Notes under the pieces: generated by a model
Seen by the model: only the letters and a program-made list of their open reading frames with translations
What the model was told of the DNA's origin: nothing
The model's database searches: none
In this document: positions 11,404 to 19,515 of the stretch, piece by piece
Layout: every line of letters starts with the position of its first letter
Position numbering within the stretch: the stretch's first letter is position 1
Translations under genes and position numbers: made by a program
Source: Sinorhizobium sojae CCBAU 05684
Lineage (GTDB): Bacteria > Pseudomonadota > Alphaproteobacteria > Rhizobiales > Rhizobiaceae
Length of the DNA: 64,000 bases
Assembly: GCF_002288525.1 (NCBI RefSeq)
Contig: NZ_CP023067.1
Span: 3,415,001-3,479,000 of the forward strand
Direction of reading: 5' to 3'

Positions 11404-13170
11404 ATGGATCAATATACCCTCAATCTGCTGATCGTAGGGGCGTCCTTCGCGCTCTACATCGGCATCGCAATCTGGAGCCGGGCAGGCTCCACCGCTGAAT
11501 TCTATGCGGCAAATCGCGGCGTCAATCCGGTGATGAACGGTATGGCGACCGCCGCCGACTGGATGTCGGCCGCCTCCTTCATCTCCATGGCGGGCCTCAT
11601 TGCCGGTGTCGGCTACATCAACTCCACCTATCTGATGGGCTGGACCGGTGGCTACGTGCTGCTCGCGCTTCTGCTTGCGCCCTATCTGCGAAAGTTCGGA
11701 AAATACACGGTTCCGCAATTCATCGGCGACCGCTTCTACAGCCAGAAGGCACGCCTCGTGGCGGTTATCTGCCTGATCATCATCTCGGTAACCTATGTTA
11801 TCGGGCAGATGACCGGCGCCGGCGTCGCCTTCTCGCGCTTCCTCGAAGTCGAGGTCTCGACGGGCCTGTGGATCGCATCCGCCGTCGTGTTCGTCTATGC
11901 GGTGCTGGGCGGCATGAAGGGCATTACCTATACGCAGGTCGCGCAGTATGTAGTCCTGATCATCGCCTATTCGATCCCGGCGATCTTCATTTCCATGCAG
12001 CTCACGGGCAACCCGCTGCCGTGGCTCGGACTGTTCTCGACCCACACCGAGTCGGGCCTGCCGCTGCTGCAGAAGCTCGATCAGGTCGTCACTGACCTCG
12101 GCTTCAACGCCTATACGGCGCAGGGCTCCACGCTTAACATGACGCTGTTCACCCTGTCGCTGATGATCGGTACGGCGGGTCTGCCGCACGTCATCATCCG
12201 CTTCTTCACCGTCCCGAAGGTGGCTGACGCGCGCTGGTCCGCCGGCTGGGCGCTGGTCTTCATTGCGCTGCTCTATCTTACGGCTCCGGCTGTCGGCGCC
12301 ATGGCTCGACTGAACATCATCGACACGATCTTCCCCAGCGGTCCGCAGGCCGAAGCCGTCCTTTACGAGGAACGGCCCGACTGGATGCGCAACTGGGAGG
12401 TCACGGGTCTTCTGAAGTACGAGGATAAGAACGGCGACGGACGCATCCAGTACTATAACGATACGGCTGCCGGCTTCACAGAGACCGCGGCCTCGCGCGG
12501 ATGGAGCGGCAACGAACTGACGATCAACAACGACATCCTCGTTCTCGCCAATCCGGAAATCGCACAGCTTCCGGGCTGGGTCATAGCTCTCATCGCCGCC
12601 GGCGGTCTGGCTGCGGCGCTTTCGACGGCGGCAGGCCTGTTGCTTGCGATCTCGTCCGCCATCAGCCACGACCTCATCAAGGACTGGCTGAAGCCGGATA
12701 TCTCGGAAGCGGGCGAGCTTATGGCCGCTCGTGTCGCGATGGCAGGTGCAATCCTCGTGGCCACGCTGTTGGGCCTCAATCCGCCTGGCTTTGCTGCCCA
12801 GACGGTGGCTCTCGCCTTTGGTCTTGCGGCCTCAAGCATCTTCCCGGCGCTGATGATGGGCATCTTCTCGAAGCGCATCAATGCGGCGGGCGCAACGATC
12901 GGCATGCTGGTCGGCCTGATCGTGACGTGCCTCTACCTGTTCACTTATCTGGGCTGGTTCTTCATCCCGGGTACGAACATGCTCGAGAACGTTCCGGCCA
13001 ATTATCTGTTCGGTATTCCGCCGACGGCATTCGGTCCGATCGGCGCCCTGCTGAACTTCGGTGCCGCCTACATTGTGTCGGCGATGACAGAGGCTCCGCC
13101 GCGGCACGTGCAGGACCTCGTCGACTCTGTCCGCATACCGCGCGGCGCAGGTGCAGCGACAGGCCACTGA
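11404..13170 (+). CDS. Sodium:solute symporter, VC_2705 subfamily (ActP-like)
   Basis: A 588-residue, roughly 13-helix inner-membrane permease of the SSS family. SSS hallmarks include the helix-2 region ATAADWMSAASFISMAG and the GTAGLPHVIIRFFTV segment. A hydrophilic insert near residues 335-390 carries an EF-hand-like loop, DKNGDGRIQ, at about 12424-12450. Pairing with DUF4212 and relatedness to ActP suggest uptake of short monocarboxylates such as acetate or propionate; this is family inference. A strong hairpin at 13187-13216 separates it from the next gene. Confidence 0.92.
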   Translation: MDQYTLNLLIVGASFALYIGIAIWSRAGSTAEFYAANRGVNPVMNGMATAADWMSAASFISMAGLIAGVGYINSTYLMGWTGGYVLLALLLAPYLRKFGKYTVPQFIGDRFYSQKARLVAVICLIIISVTYVIGQMTGAGVAFSRFLEVEVSTGLWIASAVVFVYAVLGGMKGITYTQVAQYVVLIIAYSIPAIFISMQLTGNPLPWLGLFSTHTESGLPLLQKLDQVVTDLGFNAYTAQGSTLNMTLFTLSLMIGTAGLPHVIIRFFTVPKVADARWSAGWALVFIALLYLTAPAVGAMARLNIIDTIFPSGPQAEAVLYEERPDWMRNWEVTGLLKYEDKNGDGRIQYYNDTAAGFTETAASRGWSGNELTINNDILVLANPEIAQLPGWVIALIAAGGLAAALSTAAGLLLAISSAISHDLIKDWLKPDISEAGELMAARVAMAGAILVATLLGLNPPGFAAQTVALAFGLAASSIFPALMMGIFSKRINAAGATIGMLVGLIVTCLYLFTYLGWFFIPGTNMLENVPANYLFGIPPTAFGPIGALLNFGAAYIVSAMTEAPPRHVQDLVDSVRIPRGAGAATGH

Positions 13171-13186
13171 CCATCAGCTGAAAAGC

Positions 13187-13216
13187 GGGAGCGGGCGGCG
13201 CCAGCCGCCCGCTCCC
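13187..13216 (+). terminator. Strong hairpin after the symporter gene
   Basis: GGGAGCGGGCGGC pairs perfectly with GCCGCCCGCTCCC around a GCCA loop, followed by the pyrimidine tail TCCTTCC. It lacks a pure T run, so it may be a weak terminator or an mRNA-stabilising element that sets lower expression of the downstream genes. Confidence 0.55.
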
Positions 13217-13262
13217 TCCTTCCACAAGGGCACCGCCGCCACGATGGCTGCGCGAGGGCACA

Positions 13263-15092
13263 ATGGAAGACACGAACCCGGATATCGCACGGTTCCTGGA
13301 AACCGCACATCCCTACGACAGCCTGCCGCGGGAGGAACTGGAGCGCGTGGCTCGCAAGTTCCGTAGGGTCCATGTCCCGGCGGGCGGCGAAATCTACAAA
13401 CGCGGCTATCCGCTTCCGGGTCTGTATCTCGTCATGGAGGGCGCGGTAGAAGTGCGCGACGCCTCCGGCACCGTTGTCTCGCAACTCTTTCCACGCAATT
13501 CGCTGGGCGAGCGTGGTCTGCTGGCCGACGGCCGCGCTGTCACCAGCGCTTCCGCGTTGCAGGATACGGTTCTGCTGATGCTGCCGGCGACCGAATTCAA
13601 GCGGCTGATGGCGGAGCATGCAGTCTACAGCCGCTTCTTTACCCGCGGCCGCGAGGCAGCCGCCCGCCGTGGGGACTTCACGGTGCGCAAGGTGAAAGAT
13701 CTCATGTCCTCACCGCCTCGCTTCTGCGCACCGTCCGACAGCGTCCGTATCGCGGCGGAAATGATGCGAAAGTTGAAAATCTCCGGCCTTGCGGTGGTCG
13801 AGGACGATCGGTTGGCCGGCATCGTGACGACACGCGATCTGACCGCCCGGGTCCTTGCAGAAGGTCTCGACCCGGCCTCGACCCCTGTTTCTGCCGTCAT
13901 GACCCAAGACCCAGTCAGTCTGGAGCAGGAAGCTCTCGGTTCGGACGTGCTCAACCTCATGCTGGAGCGGAGAATCGGGCATTTGCCGATCGTTGCGGGC
14001 GAGCGGCTTGTCGGGATGATCACCCAGACGGACGTCACGCGCTTCCAGGCATTGTCTTCCGCACTTCTCATCGGGGACATTTCAACGGCGGAGAAGGTTG
14101 CCGACTTGCGGGCGAATGCTGCGCATGTTCCGCAACTGCTTCTCCAGCTTGTCGGCGCCAATACGCCGCACGAGGTGGTGACGAGGCTGATCACCGACGT
14201 GACGGACGCAATCACGCGCAGGCTCATTGCCCTTGCGGAACAGGAACTGGGTCCGCCGCCGGTCCCCTATGTCTGGCTGGCTTGCGGCAGCCAGGGCCGG
14301 CAGGAGCAGACGGGGACCAGCGATCAGGACAATTGCATCTTCATCGACGACTCTTTTGAGGAGTCGGCGCACCGGTCATGGTTCACAAAGTTCGCCCGTT
14401 TCGTCAGCCACAACCTCGATCAATGCGGTTATGTCTTTTGCCCCGGCGACATGATGGCCACTAATCAGCGCTGGTGCCAGCCGGTGCGCATCTGGCGGGA
14501 ATATTTCGACCAATGGATCCATGTTCCGGAGCCCATGGCTCAGATGCTTGCGAGCGTGATGTTCGACCTGCGGCCGATCGCCGGCGAGGCGACGCTCTAT
14601 CGCGACGTCCAGGCTGAAACCCTGGAGGCAGCCAGTCGGAACTCGATATTCGTGGCCCATATGGTGAGCAACTCGCTCAAGCACGCTCCGCCTCTGGGGC
14701 TCTTGCGCGGATTTGCGACGATCCGCAGCGGCGAGCACCGCAACCAGATCGATATGAAGCACAACGGCGTCGTGCCGGTCGTGGATTTGGGCCGCGTCTA
14801 TGCCCTGACGGCGCGGCTCACACCGGTCAATACCCGTGCGCGCCTTCTGGGCGCCGAGGAGCGGGGCGTGATTTCAGGCGCGGGCGCTCGCGATCTGATC
14901 GCAGCATACGACCTGATAGCCGAGGTCAGGCTTCGCAATCAGGCGACGCAGATCAAGGCCGGCCAGCGGCCAACCAATCACCTCGCTCCCTATGATCTAG
15001 GCGAGTTCGAACGATCCCATCTTCGGGATGCGTTCGTCGTGGTACGCACGATGCAGTCGGCGCTTGCCAACTCCGGCATGGCGCCCATCTAG
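13263..15092 (+). CDS. cNMP-binding / CBS pair / DUF294 nucleotidyltransferase-like protein
   Basis: A 609-residue predicted cytoplasmic regulator. Domain order: a cyclic-nucleotide-binding-type beta barrel (about 10-130), two CBS domains (about 145-262) that normally sense adenine nucleotides, a GlnD-like nucleotidyltransferase (DUF294) with GSQGRQEQTGTSDQDN near residue 341, and a DUF294 C-terminal domain. The glycine-serine and paired aspartates typical of nucleotidyltransferases are present, so enzymatic activity is plausible. In many proteobacteria this gene sits beside the DUF4212/SSS symporter and a DnaQ-type exonuclease, as here. A role in controlling symporter activity or acetate metabolism is inference. 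Confidence 0.88.
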   Translation: MEDTNPDIARFLETAHPYDSLPREELERVARKFRRVHVPAGGEIYKRGYPLPGLYLVMEGAVEVRDASGTVVSQLFPRNSLGERGLLADGRAVTSASALQDTVLLMLPATEFKRLMAEHAVYSRFFTRGREAAARRGDFTVRKVKDLMSSPPRFCAPSDSVRIAAEMMRKLKISGLAVVEDDRLAGIVTTRDLTARVLAEGLDPASTPVSAVMTQDPVSLEQEALGSDVLNLMLERRIGHLPIVAGERLVGMITQTDVTRFQALSSALLIGDISTAEKVADLRANAAHVPQLLLQLVGANTPHEVVTRLITDVTDAITRRLIALAEQELGPPPVPYVWLACGSQGRQEQTGTSDQDNCIFIDDSFEESAHRSWFTKFARFVSHNLDQCGYVFCPGDMMATNQRWCQPVRIWREYFDQWIHVPEPMAQMLASVMFDLRPIAGEATLYRDVQAETLEAASRNSIFVAHMVSNSLKHAPPLGLLRGFATIRSGEHRNQIDMKHNGVVPVVDLGRVYALTARLTPVNTRARLLGAEERGVISGAGARDLIAAYDLIAEVRLRNQATQIKAGQRPTNHLAPYDLGEFERSHLRDAFVVVRTMQSALANSGMAPI

Positions 15093-15103
15093 AGGAAAAA
15101 TGC

Positions 15104-15628
15104 ATGTTGTTTGAGTTCATTGCAGCCTTGGTTGCCGGCGTGGCGCTCGCGGGGATCATGATGCTCATCCGTTGGATGAGCAGGGGGCGTCTGCCGCGAT
15201 GGGTCGTGCCGGCTGCAGCCGGCATCGGTATGCTGGCCTACGCGGTCTGGAGTGAATACAGTTGGTTCGCGCGTGCCACCAACGCTATGCCGCCCGGCAC
15301 CGTGGTGACGTGGAAGAACGAGGAGCGCTCCTTCTGGCGTCCCTGGTCCTATTACGCGCCGGTCATCAATCGCTTCACGGCTGTCGACGTGGCGCACGCA
15401 CAACGACATCCCAACCAACCGGGCCTGGTCATCGCCGACATTTTGCTTTCCGCGCGTTGGAAGACGCCAGCTCGCATCAAAGCCGTCTTCGACTGCAACG
15501 GCAACCGTCGCGGGGATCTGCTGGGCGAGAATGTTTCGGTGGCAGGCGATGGGACGATCGTCGGCGCCGAATGGGTAGAGGTCTCAGCGGACGATCCTGC
15601 CCTGCAGGCGGCCTGCCGCGAAAGCTGA
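15104..15628 (+). CDS. Small membrane protein of unknown function
   Basis: 174 residues. Two hydrophobic segments (about 1-24 and 36-50) are followed by a soluble domain of about 120 residues containing PPGTVVTWKNEERSFWRPW and a late Cys pair. No family function is recognised. It lies between the DUF294 gene (11 bp upstream) and the sensor-exonuclease gene (7 bp downstream), so it is surely co-expressed and probably belongs to the same process. Confidence 0.8.
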   Translation: MLFEFIAALVAGVALAGIMMLIRWMSRGRLPRWVVPAAAGIGMLAYAVWSEYSWFARATNAMPPGTVVTWKNEERSFWRPWSYYAPVINRFTAVDVAHAQRHPNQPGLVIADILLSARWKTPARIKAVFDCNGNRRGDLLGENVSVAGDGTIVGAEWVEVSADDPALQAACRES

Positions 15629-15635
15629 GGATGCC

Positions 15636-17783
15636 ATGGTCATGCGACTGGGTTTGCGAAGTCGGATTTTGCTTTTCTTTGTCGCCATCGCCGCAGGCGC
15701 GATAGGGGCGCTCGGCCTCGGCCTATGGGGCGCCTACCGCCGCGAGTCCAGCCCCGAGATACTCGACGTTCTCCTCCAAGTCGCCGCCGTGGGAAGCGTC
15801 GGCATATTCATGGTCGTCGCCGGTATCTGGCTGCTGTTCGACCGTCATGTCGCGCGCCCGATCGAAGCGATGGCTTCGACCATGCGGGCGCGGGCGCATG
15901 CACAGGTCGAGCAGGGAATAGACAGCCACGGGGCGCGCTATCTCGGTGATCTTGCCGCGGCCGCTTCGGTGACGACGGCCGCTTTGAGCGAGACCCGGAA
16001 TGCGCTTGCCGAAACCGTGGCGCGCGAAACGGCCAGACTTTCCTCCGACAACCAGAAGCTGGAGCAACTCCTGGCCGATGTGGCGCCGGCGGTTCTGCTA
16101 TGCACCGGGCGTCACCATCTCGCATTCTACAATACCTCTGCCCAAGAGATGCTGGCGACGGCCGAGACCCCGGTCTGTCTTGGCCGGAGCCTGTTCGACT
16201 ACCTGAGCGACGGTGCGCTCAGGTCTGCATATCAGCGCCTCGTGGACATGAATACCCCGGATGCGGTCCTGGAATTTGTCTGCACCGCCTCACGCCGGCG
16301 GCGTCTCGCGGGCCGTATGCGACTGACCGGCGGCACCCCTCATGATGCCGGCGCCTACGTGCTGACCTTGCGCGACGTGACGGAAGAGCTTGCCGCCTGC
16401 GCAAGGCGCGACGTGCTGCTGAGCGACGTCTTTTCGACGATTCGACCGGCGATCGAAATGCTGAAAGAGAGGGCCGATCGTCTTGACGTCGCGTCCGGCG
16501 CCGCCACCGGCGCTTTGCTCGCGCACGACATCATGGGACTCGACCTCGCAGTGCAGGCCCTCGAGTCCCGTTTTGAAAACTGTCAGTCCGATGGCTGGCC
16601 CATGGCATGGATGGACGCCAGCGAACTCGCGCATCAGGTGCAGCGCGAATTGTCCGCCTCCGGCATCGCGGTCGAGATTGATACCGATTTGCTTACCGCC
16701 CGGTGCAACATGCCCGATATCGTGTCGCTCTTTGCACATCTTGCCCGGCAGATAGCGCAGGACCGCGCCGTGAGAGAATTCGTCTTCTCCGTTCGTGAGC
16801 TCCAAGCTGAAGGAATAGTCAATCTGGAGTGGTGCGGGACGGCTATCTCCGACAATCTTTTGCAGCAGTGGCTGCATAAGCCTGCGGATGACCAGTCGCC
16901 GACAGCGGATGCCATTCTTCGCGCTCATCGAACGACGATGCTTTCCGCGAGCTTCACGGAGGGCCGAGCATCACTGATGATGCGGCTGCAGCACGTGAAG
17001 AAGCTGCAGCCGGTTCCGGCCCGCTTATCCCGATCGGTCACATACGATTTCGAACTTCTGTCCCTTCCACGCTACGACAGGATCGCCGAGGCGCGCCTCG
17101 ACGATCTTGCATATGTCGTGTTCGACACGGAGACCACTGGTCTCTTGCCCGAGCAGGGGGATGAGATCGTGCAGATCGCCGCAGTCCGGATCGTCAACGG
17201 AAAGCGCGTCGAAGGGGAAACATTCGAAACGCTGGTCAACCCCGGCCGGCGCATTCCCGCTGCCTCGTCGGCGGTCCACCGAATCACCGATGCCATGGTC
17301 GAGGATGCACCGGGCGTGGCCGAGGTTGTTCGGCGATTTCACCGCTTTTGCGACGGCGCGGTGCTCGTCGCCCACAATGCCCCGTTCGACATGGAGTTCC
17401 TGTATCGCAGGGAAAACGAGCTCCGCATAAGCTTTACGAATCCGATCCTCGATACGGTTCTCCTGTCTGCCGTCGTTTTCGGACGGCAGCATGCACATAC
17501 GCTGGATGCACTCTGTCAGCGCCTCGGCGTCAGCCTGACGGAAGCGGTGCGCCATACGGCAATGGGTGATGCAGTTGCCACTGCAGATGCATTTTTGCGG
17601 CTGCAGGCGATAATTGCCGGACGCGGGCTCGAACGCCTCGGTGACCTGCTCGCGGAAGTCTACCGTCATCGCAAGCTCGTTCCCGAACGTCCCCGGGAGG
17701 TCACGCGTGCGATGAAGTTGGGGTTGGCTCCCCATTCAACGCAGCTGCCCTTCAATGCAACCCGGCATGCGCGTGGAGCATGA
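15636..17783 (+). CDS. Membrane sensor fused to a DEDDh 3'-5' exonuclease (DnaQ family)
   Basis: 715 residues. Two transmembrane helices (about 8-30 and 42-66) are followed by a HAMP-like linker, a PAS-like domain (about 145-255) and a region resembling a histidine-kinase dimerisation helix (AHDIMGLDLAVQAL, His near 298). The expected ATP-binding N and G boxes are not visible, so kinase activity is doubtful. The C-terminal third is an intact DnaQ/DEDDh exonuclease: FDTETTG near 495, HNAPFD near 580 and HTAMGDA near 640. A membrane-anchored sensor driving a nuclease is unusual. It closes the symporter/DUF294 cluster. The substrate, RNA, DNA or a small nucleotide, is not predictable here. Confidence 0.85.
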   Translation: MVMRLGLRSRILLFFVAIAAGAIGALGLGLWGAYRRESSPEILDVLLQVAAVGSVGIFMVVAGIWLLFDRHVARPIEAMASTMRARAHAQVEQGIDSHGARYLGDLAAAASVTTAALSETRNALAETVARETARLSSDNQKLEQLLADVAPAVLLCTGRHHLAFYNTSAQEMLATAETPVCLGRSLFDYLSDGALRSAYQRLVDMNTPDAVLEFVCTASRRRRLAGRMRLTGGTPHDAGAYVLTLRDVTEELAACARRDVLLSDVFSTIRPAIEMLKERADRLDVASGAATGALLAHDIMGLDLAVQALESRFENCQSDGWPMAWMDASELAHQVQRELSASGIAVEIDTDLLTARCNMPDIVSLFAHLARQIAQDRAVREFVFSVRELQAEGIVNLEWCGTAISDNLLQQWLHKPADDQSPTADAILRAHRTTMLSASFTEGRASLMMRLQHVKKLQPVPARLSRSVTYDFELLSLPRYDRIAEARLDDLAYVVFDTETTGLLPEQGDEIVQIAAVRIVNGKRVEGETFETLVNPGRRIPAASSAVHRITDAMVEDAPGVAEVVRRFHRFCDGAVLVAHNAPFDMEFLYRRENELRISFTNPILDTVLLSAVVFGRQHAHTLDALCQRLGVSLTEAVRHTAMGDAVATADAFLRLQAIIAGRGLERLGDLLAEVYRHRKLVPERPREVTRAMKLGLAPHSTQLPFNATRHARGA

Positions 17784-17805
17784 AGGACGCGTGGAGCATG
17801 AAGGA
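17770..17805. repeat. 18-bp perfect tandem duplication over a stop codon
   Basis: CGCGTGGAGCATGAAGGA occurs twice head to tail (17770-17787 and 17788-17805). The first copy contains the TGA stop of the sensor-exonuclease gene, so the duplication only adds non-coding sequence. It looks like recent replication slippage. Confidence 0.9.
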
Positions 17806-17882
17806 AATGTAATGCTCCGGCCACTGTAAAGTAATTCCGGAGCGTCCAAGTTGAAGATGATGCTGCAGGTGCGAAAGCAAAT

Positions 17883-18935
17883 GTGACGGAGTCTTCAACC
17901 ATGCGTCCAACACAGAATATTCTTGTTTTTCAAGGCGGCGGCGCTCTCGGCGCCTATCAGGCCGGAACATACGAAGCGCTTCACAAGCACGGCATCAAGC
18001 CCGATTGGCTGGCAGGCATCTCCATCGGGGCAATCAACTCCGCAATCATCGCCGGAAGCCCGCACGACCGCAGGGTCGAAAACCTGCGGGAGTTCTGGCA
18101 TACGGTCTCCGCCGGTCTCGATTTCGACTTCCTCCCGGAGGATGATTTCAATAGGCGCATGTTCAAGGACTGGGCGGTTCTGGCGGGTTCGATCACCGGT
18201 GTCCCCGGCTTCTTTTCTCCCCGGCTTTTCACGCCCTTGCAGATCCTGCTCAACCCGGATCTGACGATCAGTCATTACGACACGGATCCGCTGATAAAGA
18301 CCTTGGACCGGCTGGTCGACTTCGAACGCGTCAACCGGGGCGACGTACGCCTGAGTCTCGGCGCGGTCAATGTGAAAACCGGCAATTTCGCCTATTTCGA
18401 CAATCGGGACACGGTGCTCACGGCACGGCACGTCGCCGCTTCCGGCGCGCTTCCGCCCGGTTTCCCACCCGTCGAAATCGAGGGCGAGTATTATTGGGAT
18501 GGCGGCCTCGTCTCCAACACGCCGCTGCACTATGTGCTTGCCGCTGACGGGTGCAATTCGGACCTCTGCATCTTCCAGGTCGACCTGTTCTCGGCGCGAG
18601 GCACGATACCGCGCGATCTGCTCGAGGTTGACGCCCGCAGCAAGGAAATCCGCTATTCCAGCCGCACCCGCATGAACACCGACGAATTCGCACGCAGGCA
18701 GATCCTCCGGCGGGCTGCGCGCCGCCTGTTGGAGAAACTTGCACCGGACCTGCGCCGGATGATGAGGATGCGGCGCTGCTGCGCTCCATCGGCGTCGAAT
18801 ACGATGTCACCATCGTCCATCTCATCCATCGCGCAGCCTCCTATGATTCCCATGCCATGGATGCCGAATTCTCCCGTTCGCTCGGGGGGAAGCCTGTCGC
18901 GAGAAGTGGCGCACACGAAGGAGACTGTGAGATGA
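17883..18935 (+). pseudogene. Patatin-like phospholipase with a C-terminal frameshift
   Basis: The first 290 residues or so are a good patatin-type acyl hydrolase: oxyanion motif QGGGALGAYQAG, nucleophile GISIGAINSA (Ser of GxSxG) and catalytic DGG in YYWDGGLVSNTP. After EKLAPDLR (about 18752) the frame turns into low-complexity RMMRMRRCC. The adjacent frame continues plausibly with DDEDAALLRSIG, VEYDVTIVHLIHRA and SYDSHAMDAEFSRS. This is a frameshift of one base, and it removes the DUF3734-type C-terminus. The catalytic part is intact, so partial activity is possible; sequencing error is an alternative. A decayed 3-hydroxybutyrate-dehydrogenase-like gene follows. Confidence 0.75.
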
Positions 18936-19411
18936 AGCTCGACGGGAACTAGCCATTGTAATGGATTCGGCCAGCGGCATTGGCGCCGCCATCGCCAAAC
19001 GATTCGTCGAACAGGGCGCAAAAGCGGTGATTGCCGACCTCAACCTCGAGGCCGCACGGGTGAAGGCTGACGGACCGATGTCGGACCGGGAGAGGCAATC
19101 GGCATTGCCATGGATGTAACCCCATGAACAGGCCGTAAATGCCGGCGTTGCGGCTACCGTCGAACGCTTCGGCGGGGTGGAAATCCTCGTCTCGAATGCA
19201 GGCATCCAGATCGTCCATCCTATTGAGGAATTTCCCTTCGCCGACTGGAAAAGAATGCTGGCTGTCCACCTCGACGGCGCGTTTGAAGACCTGCGTGCCG
19301 CATATGAAGGCGCAAGGCGGCGCGGCCGCGGCGCTTTTCCTGCAGTCTTCGAGACCAACGCCCCTGACCGGCCAGTCGCTGACCGTCAGTCATGGCTGGC
19401 ACATGTGCTGA
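18931..19411 (+). pseudogene. 3-hydroxybutyrate dehydrogenase-like SDR remnant with internal deletion
   Basis: The start reads MKLDG, followed by stop codons and frame changes over what should be the TGxxxGIG cofactor loop (the pieces SASGIGAAIAKRFVEQGA and VIADLNLEAA are recoverable in shifted frames). A middle segment is clear (GGVEILVSNAGIQ, VHPIEEFPFADWKRM, LAVHLDGAF). It then jumps directly to a C-terminal end, PLTGQSLTVSHGWHMC, that matches the terminus of 3-hydroxybutyrate dehydrogenases. About 100 residues, including the Ser-Tyr-Lys catalytic region, are missing. It is non-functional. Confidence 0.78.
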
Positions 19412-19515
19412 ACGGCGCTGACTTTCGAGAGCGCAAATCTCTTGACAGTAACAGTAGATGCTGATCCTTTTCGGTAAGCGTCAGGTTAATCGGGTGTAGG
19501 TGGAGCATTTGTTAC

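Noticed and set aside
11044-12669. 541-residue minus-strand reading frame opposite the symporter
   Set aside because: It is charged and low-complexity, with no motif, and the plus strand encodes a complete SSS permease.
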